Part shown: positions 17,308 to 26,056 of the stretch, one piece after another | Position numbering within the stretch: the first letter of the stretch is position 1 | How the letters are laid out: each line of letters begins with the position of its first letter | Assembly: GCF_014196835.1 (NCBI RefSeq) | Contig: NZ_JACIEK010000009.1 | Location: 1 to 64,000 of the forward strand | Reading direction: 5' to 3' | DNA from: Aureimonas pseudogalii | Lineage (GTDB): Bacteria; Pseudomonadota; Alphaproteobacteria; Rhizobiales; Rhizobiaceae | DNA length: 64,000 nucleotides | Program-made: the position numbers and the translations under genes | The notes under the pieces: generated by a model | What the model saw: the letters and a program-made list of their open reading frames with translations, nothing else | What the model was told of the DNA's origin: nothing | The model's database searches: none

Positions 17308-18219
17308 ATGGGTAATTCCATGCTCGATCGGCTGGTGGCGCGCGGACCCTTCCGGCAGACCCTCTCCTTCCCCCGCCGCCATGACGGGTTCCACATCATG
17401 GCGACGAGCGCAGGCCATGAGCTTGCAAGCGGCCCCGGCTACGACTGGAACGGCCGCACGCGCGGCCACACCCCGTTTTCGATCCTCCAGCACACGATCT
17501 CCGGGGCCGGCCGACTGCGCTACGAGCGGCGGGACTTTCGGATCTCGGCCGGCGAGACCATGCTGGTGTCCATCCCGCATTCGCATCGATACTGGCTCGA
17601 AGCCGGCGAGAGCTGGCGCTTCTTCTGGATCGCGATGAGCGGCCAGGAGGCGCTGCGGCTGCACCGGGCCATTCTCGCCGCGTCCGGTCCGGTCTTCCGG
17701 CTGAGCGACCAGACCGCAGACATTCTCGCCGGCATCTGCCTGCAGCTCTGTCGCCCCGACACGTCTGCGGGACAGGCGTCGAGCGAGGCCTATCGCGCGA
17801 CCATGGCGCTTCACGACGACCTGATGGCGCGCATCGACACCGGCACGGGAAGCGCGGTGGCGCACCGCGCCATCGACCGGGCCGCCGCCCACGCCCGCGC
17901 CCATCTCGACGCGCCGCTCGACGTCGCCTCGCTCGCCGCGGTGGCCGGCCTCAGCCGCGCCCATTTCGTCCGCCTGTTCACGCGCTTTCAGGGGGTCTCG
18001 CCGTCGGAATTCGTGTTGCGAGAACGCATGGGCCGCGCGACGCGCCTGCTCGTCAACGGGCAGCTCAGCATCAAGGACATCGCCGACATCTGCGGATTCG
18101 ACGACCCCAACTACTTCGCCAAGGTGTTTCGCCGGACCTACGCCATCAGCCCCTCGGAATTCCGCACCACCGGCATGTATTCGGCCGCTGCCCAACCCTC
18201 CCCGCCGCCGGCGACCTAG
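17308..18219 (+). CDS. AraC-family transcriptional regulator of the divergent alpha-galactoside operon
   Basis: 303 residues: an N-terminal cupin-like sensor domain (about 30-150, with a LQHTISGAGRLRYERRDF and ETMLVSIPHSHRYWLE pattern) and a C-terminal double helix-turn-helix (about 190-290; DVASLAAVAGLSRAHFVRLF and IKDIADICGFDDPNYFAKVFRR). Start chosen at 17308 because AGGAGG lies 11 bases upstream. Divergence across about 130 bases from the GH4 gene indicates that it activates that operon in response to its sugar. I see no unambiguous operator repeat in the gap. Confidence 0.88.
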   Translation: MGNSMLDRLVARGPFRQTLSFPRRHDGFHIMATSAGHELASGPGYDWNGRTRGHTPFSILQHTISGAGRLRYERRDFRISAGETMLVSIPHSHRYWLEAGESWRFFWIAMSGQEALRLHRAILAASGPVFRLSDQTADILAGICLQLCRPDTSAGQASSEAYRATMALHDDLMARIDTGTGSAVAHRAIDRAAAHARAHLDAPLDVASLAAVAGLSRAHFVRLFTRFQGVSPSEFVLRERMGRATRLLVNGQLSIKDIADICGFDDPNYFAKVFRRTYAISPSEFRTTGMYSAAAQPSPPPAT

Positions 18220-18322
18220 AGCGGACGCGTCCAGCGCCCGCCGCCCGCCGGGCGACGAGCCCATCTGTCCAAAGGCTCCGACAACCTCTAGTCTTGCCAC
18301 GGGGACTTGGGGGGAAGCGATC

Positions 18323-21300
18323 ATGATGCGCATCGCACGGCGGCTGACGGGCATGGTTCTGGGGCTCGTCCTGGTCGGCGCCTGCCCCGACCCGCTTCTG
18401 GCGCAGGTCCCCGAGCGCACGATCGTCGCGGCCCCCGACGCCGACTTCTACGGGCACGACTACGACATCCTCAAGGATGCCGACCAGAACCTCTGCGAGA
18501 CGGCGTGCCTCGCCGACAACCAGTGCCGGGCCTTCACCTTCAACACCGCCAAGGGCTGGTGCTTCCTGAAGAGCGAGGCGGGAGAGCTGCGCGCGGCGCG
18601 CGGCGTCGTGTCCGGCCGCATCGCGGTGGCCGCCACACCGGCCGAAACCGAAACGCTCGAACGTCAACGCAACACCGAGCTCGCGAAGCTTCCCGGCCTC
18701 GACCTCGATGCCGCCCGCAGCTTTCGCCTCGCGCTCGCCGACGAGGCGCCGGACGCGAGCGTCCCGGCGGGCGAGGCCTTGTGGAGCCAGGCCGATGCCG
18801 CGCTGACGGCGAAGGATTTCGCCCGGGCCATGGCCGCCTATCGCGAGGCGCTGCGGCGCGATCCCGCGTCCGCCCGCGCCTGGCTCGGCCTCGCGCTCGC
18901 CAGCCTGTCCTTCACCTCCGACGACGATCAGGCCGTGCAGGACGCCCGGTCCCTGCGCCAGCCCGCCGCCGTCAACGCCTACCAGGCGGCCGGCGACGAT
19001 CGCGAGAAGGCCGCGGCGCTCGATTTCCTCGCGCAAGGATTTGCGACCGACGAGGACTGGAAGAACGCGATCGGCACCTGGCGCGCGGCGCTGGCGATCG
19101 CGGAGCGGCCGGAGGCGCGCACCCGGCTGGAAGCGGCCGTCGCCGAGCACGGGTTCCGCATCGTCGGCAACTCCGTCGACAACAACGCCGCCGCGCCGCG
19201 CATCTGCCTGAATTTCTCCGAGGCCCTCAGCCCGTCGATCACCACGGGCGAGACCGCCGGCGACTATCTGCAGGTGGAGGGCGGCGGCACGCTGCCCGTC
19301 TCGGCGAGCGGATCGCAGATCTGCGTCGAGGGCGTCACGCACGGCTCGCGCTATCGGCTCGTGGCGCGCAAGGGCATCGCCTCGGCGGGCGGCGAGACGC
19401 TCGCCAAGAACGTCGAGACCTCCATCTACGTCCGGGACCGCGACCCCTCGGTGCGCCTGTCGGACAACGCCTACGTGCTGCCGGCGGGCGGCGAGGCGTC
19501 GATCCCCGTCACCAGCATCAACACCGACGTGATCGAGGCGCGACTGCTGCGCGTCGGCGACCGGGCGCTCGCCCGCACGATCGGCGCCGGCCGCTTCCTG
19601 ACTCAGCTCGACGGCTATACGCTGGGCGAGGTGAAGGAGACCGACGGCGAGACGGTCTGGTCGGGCGAGGTGGACGTCAAGCGCACCGCCAACGAGGAGG
19701 TGACGACCGCCATTCCGGTGGCCGCGATCCTCACCGAGCGCAAGCCCGGCGTCTACATTCTCTCGTCCAAGGCGAAGAACGCCCGCGCCGAGGACGAGGC
19801 GCCAGCGACGCAATGGTTCGTCATGACCGATATCGGCCTTACGAGCTTTGCCGGTGAAGACGGCTTTCACGTCTTCGCCCGATCGCTCGGCACCGCCGAG
19901 CCGATGGCCGGTGTGAAACTCGACCTCGTCGCCGTCAACAACGAGATCCTCGGCAGCACCCTGACCGATGCGGCCGGCCATGCGCGCCTCGCGCCCGGCC
20001 TCCTCAAGGGCACCGGGGGCGATCGCCCGGCGCTTCTCACCGCGAGCCGCACGGATGGCGACTTCTCCTTCCTCGACATGACCGCCTCGCCCTTCGACCT
20101 CGCCGACCGGGGCGTCGAGGGCCGCGAACCCGCCGGGGCGCTCGACGTGTTCGTGACCACCGAACGCGGCATCTACCGGGCCGGCGACACGGCGCATGTC
20201 ACCGCGCTGATGCGCGACGGGCGCGGCGCGGCGGTGGAGGGACTGTCGGCGACCGCCATCCTCAAGCGACCCGACGGCGTGGAGGATCGCCGCCTCGTGC
20301 TGCAGGCATCGGACGCCGGGGGGCTCGCCTTCGACCTGCCGCTTCAGGGCAATGCGATGCGCGGGCTCTGGACCCTCGCCCTCCACACCGACCCGAAGCA
20401 GCCCGCGCTCGCCTCCACGTCGCTGCGCGTCGAGGATTTCGAGCCCGAAAAGATCGACTTCGACCTCGCCCTGCCCGATCAGCCGATCGACCCGGCGGCG
20501 CCGCCGAGCCTCGACGTCGCCGTGCGCTACCTCTTCGGCGCGCCGGCGGCGGGGCTCGAAATGGCGGGCGAGACGGTACTGAGCGCAGCGGACGGGCTCG
20601 CCGCCTATCCTGGCTTCCGCTTCGGCCTCCAAAACGACGCGCCGACGCCAACACGCCTGCCCTTCGAGGCCGATCCGACGGCGGAGGACGGCACGGCCGC
20701 CCTCGCCCTTGCGCCCTTCGATCCGCCGGTGACGACCAGGCCGCTGCAGGCCACCGTCCAGCTTCGCGTCACCGACGCAGGCGGCCGGCCGGTGGAGCGG
20801 AGCGAGACGCGCCCCCTCCTCGGAACGAAGACGCGCCTCGGCGTGCGCCCGCTCTTCGACGGGGCGCTCGGAGAGAACTCGGAAGGTAGCTTCGAGATCA
20901 TCGCCCTCGGCGTGGACGGCGCGCGCACGGCGCGTGGCGACGTCGGCTGGGTGCTGAACAAGGTGACGACGGACTTCCAGTGGTATTCCGTCAGCGGGCG
21001 CTGGAACTACGAGACCACGCAGCGCAAGGAGCGCGTCGGGAGCGGCACGCTCGCCGTTTCCGCCGGCGAGCCGGCCAAGCTCTCCGTCCCGGTCGCCTGG
21101 GGCAGCTACGAACTCGTTCTCACCAACCCCGCCGCGGACGCCCTGCCCACCAGCATCGCCTTCGAGGCCGGCTGGTATGCCGCGCCGAAATCGATGGAAA
21201 CGCCCGACATCCTCAAGCTCTCGCTCGACAAGCCGCGCTACCGCGTCGGCGACACGGCGATCGTGCACATCGAGCCGCGCTTCGCCGGCAAGGCCGAGGT

Positions 21301-23809
21301 GCTGGTGATGGACGAGCGCGTGGTGGCCACCGTCGCCGCCGACATTCCGGCCGAGGGCGGCGACGTCCGTCTGGAGGTGACGCGCGACTGGGGGCCGAGC
21401 GCCTATGTCGCGGCCGTGCTCTATCGGCCGATGGACCTCGCGCAGAAGCGCATGCCCGGCCGCGCGCTCGGCCTCGCCCATGCCGGCGTCGAGCCGGGCG
21501 AGCGGGCGCTGGCCGTCTCCATCGCGGCGCCCGAGCGCATCGCGCCGCGCTCGACGCTCGACGTCGGGGTGCAGATAGCCAACGTCCAGCCGGACGAGAC
21601 CGCCTACCTGACGCTCGCCGCCGTCGATGTCGGCATCCTCAACATCACGCAGTTCGCGTCGCCCTCGCCGCAGGACCATTATTTCGGGCAGCGGCGACTC
21701 GGCGTCGAGATCCGCGACCTCTACTCGCGCCTGATCGACCGGATGCAGGGCGCGCCGGGCTCGGTGCGCTCGGGCGGCGACGCCGGGGCCGACGGCTCGC
21801 GCCCGCCGCCGATGGACGATCTCGTCGCGCTCTTCTCCGGCGTCGTCACGGTGGACGCGAACGGGCAGGCCACCGTCCCGCTCGACGTGCCCGACTTCAA
21901 CGGCACCTTGAAGCTCATGGCGGTCGCCTGGTCGAAATCGGGCGTCGGCGAGGCGAATGCGGAGGTCGTGGTGCGCGATCCCGTGGTGGCGCAGGTCAGC
22001 CGCCCCGCCTTCCTCAGCCCCGGCGACCGCTCGCGCATCCAAGTGGACCTCAACCATGTGGAAGGCCCCGCGGGCCGCGTCCGGCTGTCCTTGTCGGGCG
22101 GCGGCGAGGCGCTGCGCATCGAGGCGAACGCCGAGGCCGATCTCGAACTGGCGGAGGGCGGCCGCGCGCGGCTTCTCGTGCCGGTGGAGGCGCTGGCGCC
22201 CGGCGAGGGCGCGATGGAACTCGCGCTCGTCACGCCCGGCGGCGAGCGGCTGACCAAGAGCTTCTCCCTCCCCGTGCGCTCCATCCAGCCGCATGAGGTG
22301 AAGAAGAGCCGGTTCGAGATCGCCGCCGGCGGCACGCTGGAGCTCGGCCCCGACGTCCTCGCCGATTTCCAGAAGGACACCGGCCGCGCCACGCTCTCGG
22401 TTACCCGTTTCGGCGGCTTCGACGTGGCGGGCGTCGTCGCGGCGCTCGACCTCTACCCCTACGGCTGCACCGAGCAGCTGACGAGCCGCGCGCTGCCGCT
22501 TCTCTATCTCGACCAGACCGTGCTGGCCGCGGGCCTGCCGGGCACGCAGGACGTGGCCGAGCGGGTGAAGACCGCGATCCGCGGCGTTCTCGCCAACCAG
22601 GATTCGAGCGGCAGCTTCGGCCTCTGGTCGCCCGGCAGCGGCGACCTCTGGCTCGATGCCTACGTCACCGACTTCCTGACGCGGGCGCGGGAAACGGGCT
22701 ACGACGTGCCGGGGGAGGGCTTCACGCTCGCGCTCGACAATCTCGCCAACGGGATCGCCTACCTGCCCGACCAGCCCGACTGGTCGAAGGCGGCCTACGC
22801 CTACTACGTGCTGGCGCGCAACGGCCGGGCGGCGATCGGCGATCTGCGCTACACCGCCGACAACGAGGCCGCCGGCTTCCAGACGCCGCTCGCGCAGGCC
22901 CAGCTCGCCTCCGCCCTCTCCTTCTACGGCGACGCGGCGCGGGCCGAGACGCTGATGCACCTCGCGGCAACCCATGCCGCCAGCGGAGCGGACATGACCG
23001 CGCGGAGCGACTACGGCACCCCCCTGCGCGACGGCGCGGCCGTTGCGACGCTGGCGCTCGAAACCGGCGTCGGTGGCGTCGATCTCCAGCCGCTTCTTGC
23101 CCGAGTCGCCGCGGAGCGCGCGGCCAAGCGATACACCTCGACGCAGGAGGACGTCTGGTCGCTGCTCGCCGCCCATGCCGCGATCGCCAGCCAGCCCCCG
23201 CAGCTCGACGTGGACGGCACGCCCCATGAAGGCGGCTATTCGCAGGCGCTCGATGCCACGCGCCTCGCCACGCCCGTACGGATCGGCAACCGGGGCGACG
23301 CGCCGGTGTCGGCCGCCGTCACGGTCGCGGGCGTGCCGCTCGTGGCGCCGCCGGCGGAGGCCTCCGGCTACGAGATCACACGCACCTACTACACGCTGGA
23401 GGGCGAGGAAGCCGACCCGGCGGCGATCGCGCAAGGCGACCGGCTGGTGGCGGTGATCGACGTGCTGCCGGTGGACAAGGCGGCGGCGCGGCTGATGATC
23501 GACGACCCGCTGCCGGCGGGCCTCGCGATCGACAATCCGTCGATCCTCAAGGGCGGCGACGTCGCGGCGCTCGACTTCCTCGAGCTCACCGGCGAGGCCG
23601 CGCATACCGAGTTCCGCGCCGACCGGTTCCTGGTCGCCGTGGACAAGCCGGAGGGCTCCACCGCCGCCCTGCGCTTCGCCTACATCGTGCGGGCGCTGTC
23701 GCCGGGCGAGTTCGTGCACCCGGCCGCGATCGTCGAGGATATGTACCGGCCTGAGCGGCGCGGGCGTACGGACGAGGGACACGTGTCCGTCGTCGGCCCG
23801 TTGCGCTGA
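18323..23809 (+). CDS. Bacterial alpha-2-macroglobulin lipoprotein with PAN/apple domain
   Basis: 1828 residues, the YfhM/MG2-type family that traps proteases in the periplasm. The signal peptide ends in VGAC, an acceptable lipobox, so the mature protein is probably a lipoprotein. Next comes a Cys-rich PAN/apple-like module (about 35-100), an alpha-helical stretch with TPR-like character, many macroglobulin domains, the A2M domain (about 1170-1250), and the thioester motif YGCTEQ (Cys1382 to Gln1385), so covalent trapping should be possible. Ribosome binding site GGGGGGAAG. The penicillin-binding protein 1C gene begins two bases after its stop: the classic a2m–pbpC pair, in which the inhibitor guards and the synthase repairs the wall after envelope damage. 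Confidence 0.93.
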   Translation: MMRIARRLTGMVLGLVLVGACPDPLLAQVPERTIVAAPDADFYGHDYDILKDADQNLCETACLADNQCRAFTFNTAKGWCFLKSEAGELRAARGVVSGRIAVAATPAETETLERQRNTELAKLPGLDLDAARSFRLALADEAPDASVPAGEALWSQADAALTAKDFARAMAAYREALRRDPASARAWLGLALASLSFTSDDDQAVQDARSLRQPAAVNAYQAAGDDREKAAALDFLAQGFATDEDWKNAIGTWRAALAIAERPEARTRLEAAVAEHGFRIVGNSVDNNAAAPRICLNFSEALSPSITTGETAGDYLQVEGGGTLPVSASGSQICVEGVTHGSRYRLVARKGIASAGGETLAKNVETSIYVRDRDPSVRLSDNAYVLPAGGEASIPVTSINTDVIEARLLRVGDRALARTIGAGRFLTQLDGYTLGEVKETDGETVWSGEVDVKRTANEEVTTAIPVAAILTERKPGVYILSSKAKNARAEDEAPATQWFVMTDIGLTSFAGEDGFHVFARSLGTAEPMAGVKLDLVAVNNEILGSTLTDAAGHARLAPGLLKGTGGDRPALLTASRTDGDFSFLDMTASPFDLADRGVEGREPAGALDVFVTTERGIYRAGDTAHVTALMRDGRGAAVEGLSATAILKRPDGVEDRRLVLQASDAGGLAFDLPLQGNAMRGLWTLALHTDPKQPALASTSLRVEDFEPEKIDFDLALPDQPIDPAAPPSLDVAVRYLFGAPAAGLEMAGETVLSAADGLAAYPGFRFGLQNDAPTPTRLPFEADPTAEDGTAALALAPFDPPVTTRPLQATVQLRVTDAGGRPVERSETRPLLGTKTRLGVRPLFDGALGENSEGSFEIIALGVDGARTARGDVGWVLNKVTTDFQWYSVSGRWNYETTQRKERVGSGTLAVSAGEPAKLSVPVAWGSYELVLTNPAADALPTSIAFEAGWYAAPKSMETPDILKLSLDKPRYRVGDTAIVHIEPRFAGKAEVLVMDERVVATVAADIPAEGGDVRLEVTRDWGPSAYVAAVLYRPMDLAQKRMPGRALGLAHAGVEPGERALAVSIAAPERIAPRSTLDVGVQIANVQPDETAYLTLAAVDVGILNITQFASPSPQDHYFGQRRLGVEIRDLYSRLIDRMQGAPGSVRSGGDAGADGSRPPPMDDLVALFSGVVTVDANGQATVPLDVPDFNGTLKLMAVAWSKSGVGEANAEVVVRDPVVAQVSRPAFLSPGDRSRIQVDLNHVEGPAGRVRLSLSGGGEALRIEANAEADLELAEGGRARLLVPVEALAPGEGAMELALVTPGGERLTKSFSLPVRSIQPHEVKKSRFEIAAGGTLELGPDVLADFQKDTGRATLSVTRFGGFDVAGVVAALDLYPYGCTEQLTSRALPLLYLDQTVLAAGLPGTQDVAERVKTAIRGVLANQDSSGSFGLWSPGSGDLWLDAYVTDFLTRARETGYDVPGEGFTLALDNLANGIAYLPDQPDWSKAAYAYYVLARNGRAAIGDLRYTADNEAAGFQTPLAQAQLASALSFYGDAARAETLMHLAATHAASGADMTARSDYGTPLRDGAAVATLALETGVGGVDLQPLLARVAAERAAKRYTSTQEDVWSLLAAHAAIASQPPQLDVDGTPHEGGYSQALDATRLATPVRIGNRGDAPVSAAVTVAGVPLVAPPAEASGYEITRTYYTLEGEEADPAAIAQGDRLVAVIDVLPVDKAAARLMIDDPLPAGLAIDNPSILKGGDVAALDFLELTGEAAHTEFRADRFLVAVDKPEGSTAALRFAYIVRALSPGEFVHPAAIVEDMYRPERRGRTDEGHVSVVGPLR

Positions 23810-23811
23810 GC

Positions 23812-25887
23812 GTGCGGCGGCGGCGGCTCCTCGGTGCGGCGCTCGCAAGCGGCCTCGCGCTGGCGGGCGTGCTCATTGGATGGTGGCAGGTGGAACGCGC
23901 GGTCGCGACGCGTGCGGCGGCCATCGGCGAGCCCGAGACCGGCTTCGTGGTGGAGGCGCGCGACGGGGCGCTCCTGCGCGCCTTCGCAGCCTCGGACGGG
24001 CGCTGGCGCATGGCCGCCGCCGTCGGCGACGTCGATCCCCGCTTCCTCGCCATGCTGGAGGGGTGGGAGGACAAGCGGTTCCGCACGCACGAGGGCATCG
24101 ACGCCGTGGCGCTGGCGCGCTCCGCCGTCGATTCGCTGCGCCACGCCCGCATCGTCGGCGGCGGCTCGACGCTGACCATGCAGGTGGCGCGCCTCACCGA
24201 GCGCCTGCCGACGGGAAGTCTCCGGGCCAAGGGCCGGCAGTTCCTCGGCGCCCTAGCGCTGGAGCGCGCGCTCGGCAAGGACGAGATCCTCTCGCTTTAT
24301 CTCCAGCTCGCGCCCTATGGCGGAAACGTCGAGGGCATCCGAGCCGCGAGCCTCGTCTGGTTCGGCCATGAGCCGAAGCGCCTGACGGCCGGCGAGGCGG
24401 CGCTGCTCGTCGCCCTGCCCCAGTCGCCCGAGCGCCTACGCCCGGACCTCGCACCCGAGCGCGCCCGGGCCGCGCGCGACCGCGTGCTCGACCGGATGGC
24501 CGCGATCGGCCTCCTGCCGGCGGCCGAGGTCGATCAGGCCAAGCGCGAACCGATCCCCACGCGCCGTCGCGCCATGCCGATGCTGGCGCCGCACGCTGCG
24601 AGCGAGGCGCGCGTGCGGGCGCTGAGCGAGCGCAGCGGCCGCCGCGCCGCCCGGCTGACGATCGACGCCGCGCTGCAGGGGCGACTCGAAGCCTATGCGC
24701 GCGAGAAGGCCGCCGCCCTGCCCCGCCCGCAGAGCCTCGCCATCGTCGTCGCCGACCACACGACGGGCGAGATCCTCGCCTCCGTCGGCTCACCCGACGT
24801 CTTCGACGCCGGCCGCCAGGGCTATGTCGACCTCACCAAGGCGCAGCGCTCGCCGGGATCGACCTTGAAGCCGCTGATCTACGGTCTCGCCTTCGAGCGC
24901 GGCGTCGCGCATCCCGAGTCGCTGATGGACGACCGGCCGACCTCCTTCGCGGGCTACACGCCCGGCAATTTCGACGGCAGGTTCGAGGGCACGCTCACCG
25001 CCCGCCGCGCGCTGCAGCTCTCGCGCAACCTGCCGGCGGTCGAGCTGCTCGCCGCGGTCGGCCCCTCGCGCCTCGTCAGCCGCATCCGCCGCGCGGGCGC
25101 GAGCCTGGAGCTCGGCAACCGCACGCTGCCGGGCCTGGCCATCGGCCTCGGCGGCCTCGGCATCTCGCTCGAAGACCTCGTGCGCGTCTATGCCGGCATC
25201 GCCAATGGCGGCCTCGCCAAGCCGCTGCGCATCGACGCAGACGCGGCGCTGGCAGCGGAACCGGCGAAGCGCATCCTCTCCGAGCAGGCGGCGTGGTACC
25301 TCGCCTCGATCCTCGCCGGCGCGCCCGCCACCGCCAAGGGCCCGCCCGGCACGATCGCCTTCAAGACCGGCACCTCCTTCGGCTATCGCGACGCCTGGAC
25401 GCTGGCCTTCGATGGGCGCCATGTCGTCGGCGTCTGGCTCGGCCGTCCCGATGGCGCGCCGGTGCCGGGCCTCGTCGGCCAGGATGCGGCGGTGCCGGTG
25501 ATGCGCGACGTCTTCGCCCGGCTGGGCCTGCCCACCCGCCTGCCCGGCCCGCCGCCGGGCATTCTCACCACGGCCGCCCGCCTGCCGCCCGCCATGCGCC
25601 ACCTCTCGCCGAAGGGCGGGGCAGCACCCGGCGATGCGCCGGAGATCGTGTTTCCGCCCGACGCTACGCGGATCGAGCTCGGCCTGTCGGACGGCGCCCC
25701 TTCCGCGCTCAGCCTCAAGGTGCGCAACGGCCGTCCGCCCTTCACCTGGTATGTCGACGGCCATGCCGCCCTCACCGGGCTCTTCGACCGTCAGGCCGCC
25801 TGGCGCCCGAGCGAGCCGGGCTTCGTCGAGATTTCCGTGGTGGACGCCGCCGGCGGCGCCGCGACGACGCGCGTCTTCGTGGAGTAG
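23812..25887 (+). CDS. pbpC: Penicillin-binding protein 1C
   Basis: 691 residues beginning at GTG. A membrane anchor (about 5-25) precedes a GT51 glycosyltransferase domain with EDKRFRTHEGID and GGSTLTMQVARL, then a transpeptidase domain with SPGSTLK (Ser350, Lys353), SRN at about 405 and KTGTSFG at about 522. A C-terminal BiPBP_C domain (about 605-691) is present. It polymerises and cross-links peptidoglycan in the periplasm, though E. coli PBP1C is mainly active as a glycosyltransferase. Coupled tightly to the alpha-2-macroglobulin gene. Slightly shorter than the E. coli protein (770). Confidence 0.94.
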   Translation: MRRRRLLGAALASGLALAGVLIGWWQVERAVATRAAAIGEPETGFVVEARDGALLRAFAASDGRWRMAAAVGDVDPRFLAMLEGWEDKRFRTHEGIDAVALARSAVDSLRHARIVGGGSTLTMQVARLTERLPTGSLRAKGRQFLGALALERALGKDEILSLYLQLAPYGGNVEGIRAASLVWFGHEPKRLTAGEAALLVALPQSPERLRPDLAPERARAARDRVLDRMAAIGLLPAAEVDQAKREPIPTRRRAMPMLAPHAASEARVRALSERSGRRAARLTIDAALQGRLEAYAREKAAALPRPQSLAIVVADHTTGEILASVGSPDVFDAGRQGYVDLTKAQRSPGSTLKPLIYGLAFERGVAHPESLMDDRPTSFAGYTPGNFDGRFEGTLTARRALQLSRNLPAVELLAAVGPSRLVSRIRRAGASLELGNRTLPGLAIGLGGLGISLEDLVRVYAGIANGGLAKPLRIDADAALAAEPAKRILSEQAAWYLASILAGAPATAKGPPGTIAFKTGTSFGYRDAWTLAFDGRHVVGVWLGRPDGAPVPGLVGQDAAVPVMRDVFARLGLPTRLPGPPPGILTTAARLPPAMRHLSPKGGAAPGDAPEIVFPPDATRIELGLSDGAPSALSLKVRNGRPPFTWYVDGHAALTGLFDRQAAWRPSEPGFVEISVVDAAGGAATTRVFVE

Positions 25888-26056
25888 CAAGCGGTTTCGA
25901 AAGCTCCCGGCATGGGACCGCATCGGCAGCGATGCGACCGGCGCCGAGTGCCCGCAGCTCGGCCAGGCGGGGTTACGGACCGCCCGCCGGACGCTCGGCG
26001 TTCCCGCGTCCCGCCTGCGAGGCCGAGCCCGCCGGGCGGCAGCGAGGACGCCGATG

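Noticed and set aside
18146-23848. A 1900-codon open frame on the minus strand opposite the alpha-2-macroglobulin gene
   Set aside because: It mirrors the strong codon bias of the forward gene. Its translation is Arg/Gly/His/Ala-rich with no domain, and the forward frame carries A2M motifs.
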